This document shows, piece by piece, positions 1 to 10,083 of a stretch of 64,000 nt of DNA (within the stretch, counting starts at the first letter, position 1; each line of letters opens with the position of its first letter). A model generated the notes under the pieces. It saw only the letters and a list, made by a program, of their open reading frames with translations, ran no database searches and was not told the origin of the DNA. The DNA is from Brucella pseudogrignonensis (lineage in GTDB: Bacteria; Pseudomonadota; Alphaproteobacteria; Rhizobiales; Rhizobiaceae): contig NZ_NNRM01000011.1 of assembly GCF_002252525.1 (NCBI RefSeq), positions 1 through 64,000 of the forward strand. Reading direction: 5' to 3'. A program made the position numbers and the translations under genes.

Positions 1-1
1 T

Positions 2-1174
2 CTATCGGAAAAGGCAGATGGACTTGGTTTGATCGAAGCTGCAGCAATTGCCGTCAAAGATGGCAAAATCGCTTATGTCGGCGCAGAAATTGATCTTCCT
101 GCTGAATATGCCTCGCTTGAGAAGATTGACTGCGAAAACCGCCTGATCACGCCCGGTCTGATCGACTGTCACACGCATCTGGTCCATGCAGGCAATCGCG
201 CGCATGAATTTGAGCTGCGCCTGAATGGCGCCACTTACGAAGAAGTTGCGCGGGCGGGCGGCGGAATTGTTTCCTCTGTTAAAAACCTGCGTGCAGCCAG
301 CGAAGATGATCTGGTCCGTGAAACCCTGCCACGCCTTGATGCGCTGATTGCTGAAGGCGTGACGACGGTTGAAGTCAAATCGGGTTATGGTCTCGATACA
401 GACAGCGAAGCAAAGTCATTGCGTGCGGCTCGCCGTCTTGGGCATGAACGCGACGTTGCTATTCGCACCACATTTCTGGGCGCTCATGCTTTGCCGCCGG
501 AAATGAAGGGCGATAAAACGGCTTTCATCGACAAGATCGTCAACGAAATGCTGCCTGCTATTGCGAGCGAAAATCTCGCCGATGCAGTGGACGGGTTCTG
601 CGAAGGCATCGCCTTCCTGCCGGATGAAATCGCACGCGTTTTCGATGCCGCAAAGGCGCACCGCCTTCAGGTCAAACTCCACGCAGACCAGCTTTCCAAT
701 CTGCATGGCGCAGCACTTGCTGCTTCATATGATGCGCTTTCTGCCGATCATCTCGAATATACCGATGCCGAAGGTGCGGCTGCCATGGCAAAGGCCGGAA
801 CCGTCGCGGTTCTGCTTCCCGGCGCTTATTATTTCATCCGCGAAACGCAAAAGCCGCCGGTCGATCTTTTCCGTGCGGCGGGCACCAAAATGGCGCTTGC
901 AACCGACAACAATCCCGGCACTTCGCCGATGACCTCGCTTCTGCTCACCATGAATATGGGTGCAACTCTGTTCCGCATGACAGTCGATGAATGCATTGCA
1001 GGTATCACTCGCGAAGCAGCCCGTGCCCTTGGCGTGCTCGACAAAACCGGCACGCTGGAGGTCGGCAAGGACGCGGATCTCGCCATCTGGAGTGTCGAGC
1101 GTCCGGCAGAGCTTGTTTACCGCATTGGCTTCAACCCGCTCTGGAAGCGGGTTTTCAAAGGCCGCTATCAGTAA
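2..1174 (+). CDS. hutI: Imidazolonepropionase, 5' end cut by window edge
   Basis: Hydrolyses 4-imidazolone-5-propionate to N-formimino-L-glutamate, the third step of histidine breakdown, in the cytosol. The frame is open from base 2 with no stop, and the first visible residues ([18 protein letters not shown]) match the interior of the N-terminal beta domain, so the true start lies before the window; a TTG at 29 is unlikely to be the start. Seen: the amidohydrolase metal motif [10 protein letters not shown] and a late ATDNNPG segment typical of HutI. The stop is followed after 18 bp by hutH, so the genes are co-transcribed. Function is supported both by motif and by the hut neighbours. Confidence 0.95.
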   Translation, partial: LSEKADGLGLIEAAAIAVKDGKIAYVGAEIDLPAEYASLEKIDCENRLITPGLIDCHTHLVHAGNRAHEFELRLNGATYEEVARAGGGIVSSVKNLRAASEDDLVRETLPRLDALIAEGVTTVEVKSGYGLDTDSEAKSLRAARRLGHERDVAIRTTFLGAHALPPEMKGDKTAFIDKIVNEMLPAIASENLADAVDGFCEGIAFLPDEIARVFDAAKAHRLQVKLHADQLSNLHGAALAASYDALSADHLEYTDAEGAAAMAKAGTVAVLLPGAYYFIRETQKPPVDLFRAAGTKMALATDNNPGTSPMTSLLLTMNMGATLFRMTVDECIAGITREAARALGVLDKTGTLEVGKDADLAIWSVERPAELVYRIGFNPLWKRVFKGRYQ

Positions 1175-1192
1175 TTTTCAATGGAGTTTTCC

Positions 1193-2728
1193 ATGTCCCT
1201 CGTTCTTCATCCCGGCAACGTTTCACTTGGCGTGCTTGAACAAATCTATCGCGGCAATCTCGCCGCCCGCATTGATCCGTCCTTTCATAAGGGCGTTGAA
1301 AAGGCAGCGGCACGCATCGCCGAAATCGCCGCGGGCGATGCACCGGTTTATGGCATCAATACTGGCTTTGGTAAGCTTGCCTCTATCCGCATCGCGCCCG
1401 AAGATGTGGCAACACTTCAGCGCAATCTGATCCTGTCGCATTGCTGTGGCGTGGGTGAACCGCTGAGCGAAGACATCGTGCGCCTCATCATGGCGCTCAA
1501 GCTTATTTCGCTTGGCCGTGGTGCATCAGGCGTGCGGCTCGAACTCATCACCCTCATCGAAGCCATGCTTGAAAAAGGCGTGATCCCGATGATCCCGGCC
1601 AAGGGTTCAGTCGGCGCATCCGGCGATCTTGCACCGCTCGCTCATATGGCAGCGGCCATGATCGGCGAAGGTGAAGCCTTCTATCAGGGCGAACGCCTGC
1701 CATCTGCTGATGCGCTTAAGAAGGCTGGCCTCAAGCCCGTCGTTCTGGCTGCGAAGGAAGGTCTCGCCCTCATCAACGGCACACAGACCTCGACTGCACT
1801 GGCATTGGCCGGCCTGTTCCGCGCGCATCGTGCATTGCAGGCAGCCCTCATCACCGGCGCACTGTCGACCGATGCGGCGATGGGTTCAACTGCCCCATTC
1901 CATCCGGATATTCACACCCTGCGCGGCCATCAGGGCCAGATCGATACGGCCGCAGCACTGCGCAATCTGCTGTCTGGTTCGGTTATTCGCGAGAGTCACC
2001 TTGAAGGCGACCAGCGCGTGCAGGACCCTTATTGCATCCGCTGTCAGCCACAGGTCGATGGTGCCTGTCTCGACATTCTGCGTCAGGCAGCGCGCACACT
2101 TGAAATCGAAGCCAATGCCGTCACCGACAACCCGCTTGTCCTTTCCGATGACAGCGTGGTTTCAGGTGGCAACTTCCACGCCGAACCAGTTGCCTTTGCC
2201 GCAGACCAGATCGCGCTTGCCGTCTGCGAAATCGGTGCAATTGCACAGCGCCGCATCGCGCTTCTGGTCGATCCTGCGCTTTCCTTCGGCCTGCCAGCCT
2301 TCCTTGCTAAGAAACCGGGCCTCAATTCGGGTCTGATGATTGCGGAAGTCACTTCGGCAGCACTGATGAGCGAAAATAAGCAGATGGCGCATCCGGCATC
2401 GGTTGATTCAACACCAACCTCCGCCAATCAGGAAGATCATGTTTCCATGGCCTGCCACGGTGCCCGCCGCCTGTTGCAGATGACCGAAAACCTCAACGCT
2501 ATCATTGGCATTGAAGCATTGACCGGCGCGCTCGGCGCTGAGCTGCGCGGCCCGCTTGAAACCAGCCCTGAACTGAAAAGCGCCATAGCCGTTCTGCGCG
2601 CCAAAGTGCCAACGCTGGAAGTTGATCGCTACATGGCAAACGACCTCGCAGCTGCAAGCACCATCATTGCCGATGGCTCGTTCACCGGCAGCATCAGCGC
2701 AAACATCCTGCCTGCACTGGAGGTCTGA
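1193..2728 (+). CDS. hutH: Histidine ammonia-lyase
   Basis: Removes ammonia from L-histidine to give trans-urocanate, the committed step of the hut pathway. 511 residues from ATG 1193, which I prefer over the ATG at 1181 because GGAG at 1183-1186 then sits 6 nt ahead as ribosome binding site. With this start the self-cyclising Ala-Ser-Gly that forms the MIO cofactor falls at residues 142-144 ([12 protein letters not shown]) and a tyrosine at 53, the same positions as in the well-studied Pseudomonas enzyme. Full length for the family. It lies between hutI and hutG with a 1-nt gap to hutG. Confidence 0.96.
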   Translation: MSLVLHPGNVSLGVLEQIYRGNLAARIDPSFHKGVEKAAARIAEIAAGDAPVYGINTGFGKLASIRIAPEDVATLQRNLILSHCCGVGEPLSEDIVRLIMALKLISLGRGASGVRLELITLIEAMLEKGVIPMIPAKGSVGASGDLAPLAHMAAAMIGEGEAFYQGERLPSADALKKAGLKPVVLAAKEGLALINGTQTSTALALAGLFRAHRALQAALITGALSTDAAMGSTAPFHPDIHTLRGHQGQIDTAAALRNLLSGSVIRESHLEGDQRVQDPYCIRCQPQVDGACLDILRQAARTLEIEANAVTDNPLVLSDDSVVSGGNFHAEPVAFAADQIALAVCEIGAIAQRRIALLVDPALSFGLPAFLAKKPGLNSGLMIAEVTSAALMSENKQMAHPASVDSTPTSANQEDHVSMACHGARRLLQMTENLNAIIGIEALTGALGAELRGPLETSPELKSAIAVLRAKVPTLEVDRYMANDLAAASTIIADGSFTGSISANILPALEV

Positions 2729-2729
2729 T

Positions 2730-3524
2730 ATGAGCGCTTTTGAAGTGCATCAGGGTACGTCACCCGTCATTCTCGGCCTGCCCCACACCGGAACAGATGT
2801 GCCGCAAGACATCTGGGCACGGCTCAATGAAAATGGCCGCATTCTTGCCGATACCGACTGGCATATCCACAAGCTCTATGACGGGCTTCTAGACAATGTC
2901 ACGACCGTCCGCGCCACCTTTCATCGCTATTGCATCGATGCCAATCGCGATCCGGCAGGCGTCAGCCTCTATCCGGGCCAGAATACGACGACGCTGATCC
3001 CGGAAACCGATTTCGACGGCCTTGCCATCTGGAAAGACGGCGAAGCACCGAAAGAAACCAATATTGCCGATCGTATTGCCCGCTTTCACAAGCCCTATCA
3101 CGATGCTTTGGCCTCCGAGATTGAACGCGTGAAAGCAATCCACGGCGTTGCGATCCTGTATGATTGCCACTCGATCCGCTCGCATATCCCGTTCCTGTTT
3201 GAAGGCAAACTGCCGGATTTCAATATCGGTACAGACCTCGGTAAGACCTGCGCACCGGAAATTGAAGCCGCAGCCGTGGAAGTGACCCAGAACGCCACCG
3301 GCTACACATCCATTCTCAATGGCCGTTTCAAGGGCGGTTGGACGACGCGCCACTATGGCAAGCCCGAAACCGGCGTCCACGCCATCCAAATGGAACTAGC
3401 GCAATCCACGCATCTGGCGACCGAGGCCGTGCCTTTCGCATACGACGAAGCCAAAGCCGAGCCACTCCGCGCCCATCTCAAAAACCTATTGCAGCGTCTC
3501 GAACAGATCGCTGCCAAGATCTAA
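2730..3524 (+). CDS. hutG: N-formylglutamate deformylase
   Basis: Hydrolyses N-formyl-L-glutamate to glutamate and formate, the last step of the five-step hut route. 264 residues from ATG 2730, one base after the hutH stop (TGATATG), with AGGTC inside the hutH end as a weak ribosome site. Seen: GLPHTGTDVP near the N terminus, IDANRDP and YDCHSIRS, which are characteristic of the N-formylglutamate amidohydrolase family. Having this type of HutG implies that a formiminoglutamate deiminase (HutF) works upstream in the pathway; it is not in the window and could lie before base 1. Confidence 0.93.
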   Translation: MSAFEVHQGTSPVILGLPHTGTDVPQDIWARLNENGRILADTDWHIHKLYDGLLDNVTTVRATFHRYCIDANRDPAGVSLYPGQNTTTLIPETDFDGLAIWKDGEAPKETNIADRIARFHKPYHDALASEIERVKAIHGVAILYDCHSIRSHIPFLFEGKLPDFNIGTDLGKTCAPEIEAAAVEVTQNATGYTSILNGRFKGGWTTRHYGKPETGVHAIQMELAQSTHLATEAVPFAYDEAKAEPLRAHLKNLLQRLEQIAAKI

Positions 3525-3542
3525 GTCCGAAAAGGGGAAATC

Positions 3543-5216
3543 ATGTCCAACCCACGTCATAACGAACGCGACGTTCGCGCTCCACGCGGCACCGAGCTCA
3601 ACGCCAAGAGCTGGCTCACCGAAGCCCCCCTGCGCATGTTGATGAACAACCTCGACCCGGATGTTGCCGAACGCCCGCATGAGCTGGTTGTCTATGGCGG
3701 CATTGGTCGCGCAGCCCGCACATGGGACGATTTCGACCGCATCGTTGCAACGCTCAAGACGCTCAACGACGACGAAACCCTGCTGGTGCAGTCGGGCAAG
3801 CCGGTCGGTGTGTTCCGCACCCACAAGGATGCGCCACGTGTTCTGATCGCCAATTCCAATCTCGTGCCGCATTGGGCAACCTGGGATCATTTCAACGAAC
3901 TGGATAAGAAGGGTCTCGCCATGTATGGCCAGATGACCGCCGGTTCGTGGATTTACATCGGCGCACAGGGCATTGTTCAGGGCACCTATGAAACCTTTGT
4001 TGAAGCCGGTCGCCAGCATTACGACGGCAACCTCAAGGGCAAATGGATTCTGACCGGTGGTCTGGGCGGCATGGGCGGCGCACAGCCTCTCGCAGCCGTT
4101 ATGGCCGGTGCAAGCTGCCTCGCAGTCGAGTGTGACGAAACCCGCGCCGATTTCCGCCTGCGAACCCGCTATGTCGATGAAAAGACCCACAGCCTTGATG
4201 AAGCTCTGGCCAAGATCGACGAATGGACCAAGGCAGGTGAAGCCAAATCCATTGCACTCATCGGCAATGCCGCTGAAATATTCCCGGAACTCGTCAAGCG
4301 TGGCGTGCGCCCTGACATCGTCACAGACCAGACTTCGGCACATGATCCGGTGCATGGCTATCTGCCAATCGGCTGGAGCGTTGCTGAATGGCGCGCTAAG
4401 CAGGAGAGCGATCCGAAGGGCGTTGCAAAAGCCGCCCGCGCTTCGATGAAGGTACAGGTTCAGGCCATGCTCGACTTCTGGAATGCTGGCATTCCAACGG
4501 TCGATTACGGCAACAACATCCGCCAGATGGCGCTTGAAGAAGGTCTGGAAGACGCATTTGCCTTCCCGGGCTTCGTGCCTGCCTATATCCGTCCGCTGTT
4601 CTGCCGCGGCGTTGGACCTTTCCGTTGGGCTGCTCTCTCCGGCGATCCGGAAGATATCGCAAAGACAGATGCCAAGGTGAAGGAACTGCTGCCAGACAAC
4701 AAACATCTGCACAACTGGCTCGACATGGCGAAGGAACGCATCGCGTTTCAGGGTCTGCCAGCACGCATCTGCTGGGTCGGCCTCGGTGATCGTCACCGCC
4801 TCGGCCTCGCCTTCAACGAAATGGTCCGCAATGGCGAACTGAAAGCTCCTATCGTCATTGGCCGCGATCACCTCGATAGCGGCTCGGTTGCTTCGCCAAA
4901 CCGGGAAACCGAATCCATGAAGGACGGCTCGGACGCCGTGTCCGATTGGCCGCTGCTCAATGCGCTACTCAACACAGCATCGGGCGCAACATGGGTATCG
5001 CTCCATCACGGCGGCGGCGTCGGCATGGGCTTTAGCCAGCATTCGGGCATGGTCATCTGCTGTGACGGTTCGGAAGATGCCGACCAGCGCATCGGTCGTG
5101 TGTTGTGGAATGATCCGGCAACCGGCGTCATGCGCCATGCCGATGCGGGCTATGAAGAAGCGCTCGACTGGGCAAAGCAGCAAGGCCTTCGCCTCCCGGC
5201 AATCCTTGGCAATTAA
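3543..5216 (+). CDS. hutU: Urocanate hydratase
   Basis: Converts urocanate to 4-imidazolone-5-propionate using tightly bound NAD+ as electrophile. 557 residues, the normal family length. ATG 3543 is preceded by AAGGGGAAA at good spacing. Seen: [13 protein letters not shown] (nucleotide-binding loop) about residue 170, QTSAHDP, and [15 protein letters not shown] near the C terminus, all hallmarks of urocanase. It is the last of the four contiguous catalytic hut genes; a strong terminator follows at 5227-5256, so YjiH and hutD probably use another promoter or read-through. Confidence 0.97.
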   Translation: MSNPRHNERDVRAPRGTELNAKSWLTEAPLRMLMNNLDPDVAERPHELVVYGGIGRAARTWDDFDRIVATLKTLNDDETLLVQSGKPVGVFRTHKDAPRVLIANSNLVPHWATWDHFNELDKKGLAMYGQMTAGSWIYIGAQGIVQGTYETFVEAGRQHYDGNLKGKWILTGGLGGMGGAQPLAAVMAGASCLAVECDETRADFRLRTRYVDEKTHSLDEALAKIDEWTKAGEAKSIALIGNAAEIFPELVKRGVRPDIVTDQTSAHDPVHGYLPIGWSVAEWRAKQESDPKGVAKAARASMKVQVQAMLDFWNAGIPTVDYGNNIRQMALEEGLEDAFAFPGFVPAYIRPLFCRGVGPFRWAALSGDPEDIAKTDAKVKELLPDNKHLHNWLDMAKERIAFQGLPARICWVGLGDRHRLGLAFNEMVRNGELKAPIVIGRDHLDSGSVASPNRETESMKDGSDAVSDWPLLNALLNTASGATWVSLHHGGGVGMGFSQHSGMVICCDGSEDADQRIGRVLWNDPATGVMRHADAGYEEALDWAKQQGLRLPAILGN

Positions 5217-5226
5217 GAACTTGATG

Positions 5227-5256
5227 AAAGGCGGCTCCTTTGGAGGCCGCCTTTTT
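5227..5256 (+). terminator. Intrinsic terminator after hutU
   Basis: Arms AAAGGCGGCTCC and GGAGGCCGCCTTT pair with one bulge and are followed by TTTTTC. It starts 10 nt past the hutU stop. The next gene begins at 5295, so part of the transcript may still pass into the transporter gene. Confidence 0.85.
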
Positions 5257-5294
5257 CATAGCTACATAAAACATGCAAATACTGGGGAATAACG

Positions 5295-6623
5295 ATGACA
5301 GACGTAACGCTTGGCCGAAATGAGCCCTCTCGTGGATCGGCGGCACTGAAACTGGTCATATACAGCTTTATAGGCATCTTTTTCTTTTTCGTGCCCGTCA
5401 CTATCGGCGGCAAATCGACCATCCTGCTCGATCATGCAGCAACCGCGATAGCCACGCAGCTCCGTCCTGCCGCTCTCGTTTTTGTCTGCCTGCTGATCGC
5501 TTACGGTGCCTTTGCCCCCTTCGTAACAGGTACGTGGAAAAAGAACCTGACCGAAAGAATTTTCTCGGTCTTGCGTCTGTTCGGCCTTATCGCAACCGCC
5601 ATGTATCTCGCCGATGTCGGTCCGGCGCCACTTTTCACACCAGACATGCTTCCGTTCCTTTTCGACAAGCTCGTTCTATCAGTTGGTCTAATCGTTCCGA
5701 TTGGCGCTTTGGCGCTCGCATTCTTGATCGGTTATGGCCTGCTCGAATTCACCGGAGTTATTGTGCAGCCCGTTATGCGTCCGATCTGGCGCACACCCGG
5801 TTGGTCGGCTATCGACGCTGTGGCTTCTTTTGTCGGTAGCTATTCACTGGCCCTTCTCATCACCGACCGTGTCTATAAGGAAGGCAAGTACACAGCCCGC
5901 GAAGCAGCAATCGTTGCTACCGGGTTCTCAACTGTTTCCGCCACTTTCATGATTATCGTCGCAAAAACTCTGGGTTTGATGGATTCATGGAATCTTTATT
6001 TCTGGACCACTTTTTTCGTCACATTCATTGTATCGGCAATAACTGCGCGCCTTTGGCCGCTGAGCCGCATGGATCATCCGGGAGACCGTGATACACCACT
6101 GCCCGAGGGCAAAGGCCGTATCGAAACAGCAATTGACGCAGGTATCACGCAGGCTCAAAGTGCCCCGCGAATTCTGCCCCTGCTCTGGGCCACTTTCCTT
6201 GATGGCTTGCGTATGGCAGCCATGATTCTACCGAGCATTATGGCCGTGGGTCTTCTTGGTCTTCTTGCCTCCAAATATACGCCGATTTTCGATGTTCTTG
6301 GTCTTGCACTCTATCCATTCACTTGGATCGCTCAGTTCTCAGATCCTATGCTTGCAGCCAAATCGATGGCCGCCGGTCTTGCTGAGATGTTCCTGCCTGC
6401 TATTCTTCTGAAGGACGCAGACGTGGCCCTCAAATTTTTAGCCGCTGTTGTGTCAGTCAGTCAGGTTCTGTTCCTTTCGGCCTCGATCCCTTGCGTACTG
6501 GCAACGTCAATTCCGCTCAAATTCCGTGATCTGATTATCGTCTGGTATATTCGCACAGCGCTCAGCATCCTGCTGACAGCGCCAGTCGCATTCTGGGCAG
6601 CGTCCAACGGATGGCTCGGCTGA
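5295..6623 (+). CDS. YjiH-family membrane transporter in the hut cluster
   Basis: 442 residues, strongly hydrophobic with roughly ten predicted membrane segments; resembles the YjiH / nucleoside-recognition (Gate) domain family of inner-membrane transporters. The first membrane segment is IYSFIGIFFFFVPVTIGGKS at about residues 23-42. No member's substrate can be read from sequence. Its place between hutU and hutD, with a 13-bp overlap into hutD, suggests import of histidine, urocanate or another imidazole, but this is inference from context. ATG 5295 has GGGGAA upstream. It follows the hutU terminator, so expression relative to the enzymes may differ. Confidence 0.8.
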   Translation: MTDVTLGRNEPSRGSAALKLVIYSFIGIFFFFVPVTIGGKSTILLDHAATAIATQLRPAALVFVCLLIAYGAFAPFVTGTWKKNLTERIFSVLRLFGLIATAMYLADVGPAPLFTPDMLPFLFDKLVLSVGLIVPIGALALAFLIGYGLLEFTGVIVQPVMRPIWRTPGWSAIDAVASFVGSYSLALLITDRVYKEGKYTAREAAIVATGFSTVSATFMIIVAKTLGLMDSWNLYFWTTFFVTFIVSAITARLWPLSRMDHPGDRDTPLPEGKGRIETAIDAGITQAQSAPRILPLLWATFLDGLRMAAMILPSIMAVGLLGLLASKYTPIFDVLGLALYPFTWIAQFSDPMLAAKSMAAGLAEMFLPAILLKDADVALKFLAAVVSVSQVLFLSASIPCVLATSIPLKFRDLIIVWYIRTALSILLTAPVAFWAASNGWLG

Positions 6624-7198
6624 TGATTACGGTTCTCAAAGCCAAAGAACACCGCCGCATGCCATGGAAAAACGGTGGCGGTGTTACGGTTGAAATTGCG
6701 ATCCATCCTGAAAATGCGTCAGTCGATAATTTCGACTGGCGCATTTCCACAGCAACCGTTGCCAATGACGGCCCCTTCTCGGTTTTCACTGGCATTGATC
6801 GCACATTGTCGGTGCTGGAAGGCAACGGCATTGTTCTCGATGTTGAAGGTGTGGAAACCACCCTCACCCGCGAGACAGCACCCTTTGCTTTTGCCGCCGA
6901 TGCCAGCTCTGGTGCCCGCCTCATCGACGGAACAATCACTGATCTCAACGTCATGACGCGACGCGGGCGCTTCACGCATCACGTCGAACGCATCGCCATT
7001 GATGATTCGAGAATTGTTGCATCCAATTGTGGCGCCATGCTTATTTTCTGTGCAGAAGGCAATTTCGATCTAAAAACAGACAGCAGAATCGCGCATCTGA
7101 GCCTGCATGATTGCTTGGTCATGTCGGGAGAGGCTCAGTTTTCTCTAGAACTTATTGGTAAGGGGATCGTCTATCGGATTGCGATTATCGAAGTATAA
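6611..7198 (+). CDS. hutD: HutD-family protein
   Basis: 195 residues. Seen: RRMPWKNGGGVTVEI near the N terminus, the signature of HutD, a bicupin-like protein with a conserved pocket. The family is thought to tune hut expression or sense a pathway intermediate such as formylglutamate; it is not a catalytic step. It overlaps the end of the YjiH gene; an alternative in-frame ATG at 6623 overlaps that gene's stop (TGATG) and may be the real start. The coupling implies the two proteins are made together. Confidence 0.88.
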   Translation: MARLMITVLKAKEHRRMPWKNGGGVTVEIAIHPENASVDNFDWRISTATVANDGPFSVFTGIDRTLSVLEGNGIVLDVEGVETTLTRETAPFAFAADASSGARLIDGTITDLNVMTRRGRFTHHVERIAIDDSRIVASNCGAMLIFCAEGNFDLKTDSRIAHLSLHDCLVMSGEAQFSLELIGKGIVYRIAIIEV

Positions 7199-7332
7199 TC
7201 AACAATCTACGGGAAATTTGAACAGTTTGGCGGCCAAAGGATTCTTTATATGCCTCTCTGGACAGAAATTTCCCCCCTGCTAATTTGTCTGCCAGAATAT
7301 GTATATGCTTAAAACAAAAAAGGGGTTCACAT

Positions 7333-8277
7333 ATGAGAAAATCTTGGTTGGCAGGCGCAGCCCTCGCAGCGCTCACCTTCGCTTCGAGCGCACAGGCAGA
7401 AACAAAAGTCGCAATCGGCTTTTCCGGCTGGACCGGCTTTGGTCCGCTGACGCTTGCGAAAGAAGCAGGTATCTTCAAAAAGAACGGCCTCGACGTCACG
7501 CTCAATAAAATTCCGCAGGCAAGCCGCCACCTGGCGCTCGCATCGGGCGATATCCAGTGCGCGGCAACCACCGTTGAAACATGGATTATCTGGAACGCGG
7601 CTGGCGTGAAGTCCAAGCAGATTTTCCAGATGGACAAATCCTATGGCGCTGACGGCATCGCCGTGCGCGCCGATGTCAATTCCTTTGCCGACCTGAAGGG
7701 CAAGACCATTGCCGCTTCCGCTCCCGGCACGTCGCCATACTTCTTCCTTGCCTTCATGCTGGCCAAGAACGGCATGACCACCAAGGACGTGAAGATCGTT
7801 AACATGGAACCGGGACCAGCAGCACAGGCTTTCGTTGCAGGCCAGAACGACGCTGCCCTGACCTACGAACCATATCTGTCGACGGTACGTGCAGCACCCG
7901 ACAAAGGCAAAATTCTCGCCACAACACTCGAATATCCGGCTGTCATGGACACCGTTGGCTGCACCCCGGATTTCCTTGAAAAGAACCCGGAAGCCGCAAA
8001 GGCACTTGCCAACAGCTATTTCGAAGCGCTTGAAATGATTGCAGCCGATCAGGCCAAGTCCTACGAAATCATGGGCAAGGATGTGAAGCAGTCAGGCGAA
8101 GAATTTGGTAAGTCCGCCGCCTATCTGCGCTGGCAGGACAAAGCCGCCAACCAGAAGTTCTTTGAAGGCGAGTTCAAGGAGTTTTCGGAAGAAGCCACCA
8201 AGCTCCTGCTTGACGCTGGCGTGATAAAGAACAAGCCGAACCTCGACGATATTGTCGACACAAGCTTCATCAAGTAA
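7333..8277 (+). CDS. NitT/TauT-type ABC transporter periplasmic binding protein
   Basis: 314 residues from ATG 7333 (AAAAAAGGGG 6-8 nt ahead). A Sec signal peptide is evident (MRKSWLAGAALAALTFASS, cleavage near AQA-E). The mature part begins with an SsuA/TauA/NMT1-like lobe (GFSGWTGFGPLTLAKEAGIF). This family binds small anions and heterocycles such as sulfonates, nitrate, cyanate or pyrimidine precursors; the ligand cannot be read here. It is the first gene of a three-gene importer, separated from the permease by a hairpin at 8292-8318 that may hold its expression above the membrane parts. Confidence 0.85.
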   Translation: MRKSWLAGAALAALTFASSAQAETKVAIGFSGWTGFGPLTLAKEAGIFKKNGLDVTLNKIPQASRHLALASGDIQCAATTVETWIIWNAAGVKSKQIFQMDKSYGADGIAVRADVNSFADLKGKTIAASAPGTSPYFFLAFMLAKNGMTTKDVKIVNMEPGPAAQAFVAGQNDAALTYEPYLSTVRAAPDKGKILATTLEYPAVMDTVGCTPDFLEKNPEAAKALANSYFEALEMIAADQAKSYEIMGKDVKQSGEEFGKSAAYLRWQDKAANQKFFEGEFKEFSEEATKLLLDAGVIKNKPNLDDIVDTSFIK

Positions 8278-8291
8278 TCACATCGAAAAAG

Positions 8292-8318
8292 CAGGCTCGG
8301 AGTTCGCTCCGGGTCTGT
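8292..8318 (+). terminator. Hairpin between binding protein and permease genes
   Basis: CAGGCTCGGAG and CTCCGGGTCTG pair (two G-U pairs) around a TTCG tetraloop, followed by TTTCATTT. It may be a leaky terminator or an mRNA-stabilising hairpin giving excess binding protein. Confidence 0.6.
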
Positions 8319-8361
8319 TTCATTTCAGCCTCATGTAGTGCCTGACTAAACGGATATATCT

Positions 8362-9135
8362 ATGCAGCCTATGCAACCGATTGGAAACGGAGCCCGAATT
8401 CTTCTGGGAATTCTGTTCTTCGTGCTTTTCTTTGCTTTCTGGGGCGTTGCAACGCTCGGAGGCTTTGTTTCGCCCACCTTCCTCGCCGATCCGATCACGA
8501 TGGTGAAGGATGGATATGATCTCATCGCCAATCAGGGTTTCCTTTCGGATATCGGCATGACTGTCTGGCGCGTGCTGGGCGGCTTCATCATGGCCAGCAT
8601 CGTTGCCATTCCGCTTGGCATTGCGATGGGTGCATATAAACCCATTGAAGCGCTGCTCGAACCGTTCGTCTCCTTCGCACGCTATTTGCCTGCCTCGGCT
8701 TTCGTACCGCTTCTCATTCTGTGGTCGGGCATTGGCGAAACGCAGAAGCTGCTCGTCATCTTCATCGGCGCAGTCTTCCAGCTCATTCTGATGATCGCTG
8801 TCATTGTTTCCAACACGCGCCGCGATCTGGTTGAAGCAGCCTATACACTCGGCGCCAAGGATCGCGGCGTTATTCGCCGTGTGCTTGTGCCGTCAAGCGC
8901 TCCCGATATTGCCGAAACGCTGCGCCTCGTGCTGGGCTGGGCATGGACTTATGTGATCGTCGCTGAGCTGATCGGCGCATCGTCGGGCATCGGCTATATG
9001 ATCATCAATTCGCAGGCGCTTATGGCGACCGGACAGATCATTTTCGGCATCATTGTAATCGGCGTTATCGGCCTGATTTCTGATCTGGCGTTCAAATACA
9101 TCAACCGCTGGCTCTTTGCGTGGAGGTTTGCGTAA
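8362..9135 (+). CDS. NitT/TauT-type ABC transporter permease
   Basis: 257 residues, about six membrane segments, with the permease EAA-type loop (EAAYTLGAKDRGVIRRVLVP) that docks on the ATPase. Length and sequence type match the SsuC/TauC permeases. Start uncertain: ATG 8362 and in-frame ATG 8371 both lack a good ribosome site. Its stop overlaps the start of the ATPase gene (TAATG), showing tight coupling. Substrate unknown; it is one of a three-gene importer placed between hut and a D-amino-acid transaminase. Confidence 0.85.
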   Translation: MQPMQPIGNGARILLGILFFVLFFAFWGVATLGGFVSPTFLADPITMVKDGYDLIANQGFLSDIGMTVWRVLGGFIMASIVAIPLGIAMGAYKPIEALLEPFVSFARYLPASAFVPLLILWSGIGETQKLLVIFIGAVFQLILMIAVIVSNTRRDLVEAAYTLGAKDRGVIRRVLVPSSAPDIAETLRLVLGWAWTYVIVAELIGASSGIGYMIINSQALMATGQIIFGIIVIGVIGLISDLAFKYINRWLFAWRFA

Positions 9136-9938
9136 TGGTTACGACAACCGAACAGGAACTCGTCGTTAAAGGCGTGAGCCGTACCTTTCCGGGTGTTCAC
9201 GGCGGCAAACCAACACTCGCTCTGCAATCAACTGATCTCATCATTCCGAAGAATGATTTCGTCACCATTCTTGGTCCATCAGGTTGTGGCAAGTCCACGC
9301 TTCTGCGCATCATTGCTGGTCTCGACAAGCCGACCACTGGTACGGTGACACTCGAAGGTCAGCCGGTCAAAGGACCGGGTGCTGATCGCGGCATGGTGTT
9401 CCAGTCTTATACGCTGTTTCCATGGCTAACCGTTCGGCAGAATGTCGGTTTCGGTCTGCGCGAAAAAGGTATGCCGGAAAAGCAGGCTCGCGAAATCATC
9501 GATAGCTATATCGATAAAGTTGGTCTGCGCGGATTTGAAAACCACTGGCCGAAGCAGCTTTCGGGCGGTATGCAGCAGCGCACGGCAATCGCCCGTGCAC
9601 TTGCCAATGACCCAAAGATCCTGCTCCTTGATGAGCCTTTCGGTGCGCTCGACAACCAGACGCGTGGACTGATGCAGGAACTCCTGCTCGGCATCTGGGA
9701 ACGTGAGCAGAAAACCGTGATCTTCGTCACCCACGATATTGAAGAGTCGATCTTTATGGCGACCCGTGTGGTTACGATGACAGCCCGTCCCGGCAAGATC
9801 AAATCGATCACGCCGGTCAATATTGAGCATCCGCGTTCCTATCAGGTCAAAGCCAGCCCGGAATTTTCCGAACTGCGCCTGAAGCTGACCGAAGAAATCC
9901 GCAGCGAAGCAATTACAGCGGCAAAGCAGGCTGCCTGA
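9135..9938 (+). CDS. NitT/TauT-type ABC transporter ATP-binding protein
   Basis: 267 residues from ATG 9135, which shares one base with the permease stop; GGAGG at 9122-9126 is the ribosome site. Walker A GPSGCGKST, signature LSGGMQQR, Walker B LLLDEPFGALD and the switch histidine (FVTHDIEES) are intact, so it should hydrolyse ATP. It energises the permease encoded just upstream. A strong terminator follows at 9973-10010. Confidence 0.9.
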   Translation: MVTTTEQELVVKGVSRTFPGVHGGKPTLALQSTDLIIPKNDFVTILGPSGCGKSTLLRIIAGLDKPTTGTVTLEGQPVKGPGADRGMVFQSYTLFPWLTVRQNVGFGLREKGMPEKQAREIIDSYIDKVGLRGFENHWPKQLSGGMQQRTAIARALANDPKILLLDEPFGALDNQTRGLMQELLLGIWEREQKTVIFVTHDIEESIFMATRVVTMTARPGKIKSITPVNIEHPRSYQVKASPEFSELRLKLTEEIRSEAITAAKQAA

Positions 9939-9972
9939 AAATTATTGTTCCTTCCGATGAGATGGTATCTTA

Positions 9973-10010
9973 AGAAAAGGCTGCGATGTTCTTCGCAGCC
10001 TTTTCTTTTT
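9973..10010 (+). terminator. Intrinsic terminator of the ABC operon
   Basis: Arms AAAAGGCTGCGA and TTCGCAGCCTTTT around a short loop, followed by a T-rich run. It closes the three-gene importer operon. Confidence 0.88.
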
Positions 10011-10030
10011 AGCGTTTGCGCGCATCTGTT

Positions 10031-10061
10031 CCGAAAATCGCTTCACACTTTTCGGGATGCG
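10031..10061. repeat. Palindromic extragenic repeat, module A
   Basis: CCGAAAA and TTTTCGG arms flank an 11-nt loop, ending in GATGCGC. It matches copies near 34645 and 61511. It lies just before the transaminase gene, so it may sit in the leader or promoter. Confidence 0.6.
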
Positions 10062-10083
10062 CTATTTTCAGGACCGTTCCAAC

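Noticed and set aside
3486-4871. Long open frame opposite hutU, 461 codons on the minus strand
   Set aside because: It mirrors hutU codon structure, lacks recognisable domains and ribosome site; long antisense frames are common in GC-rich genes.
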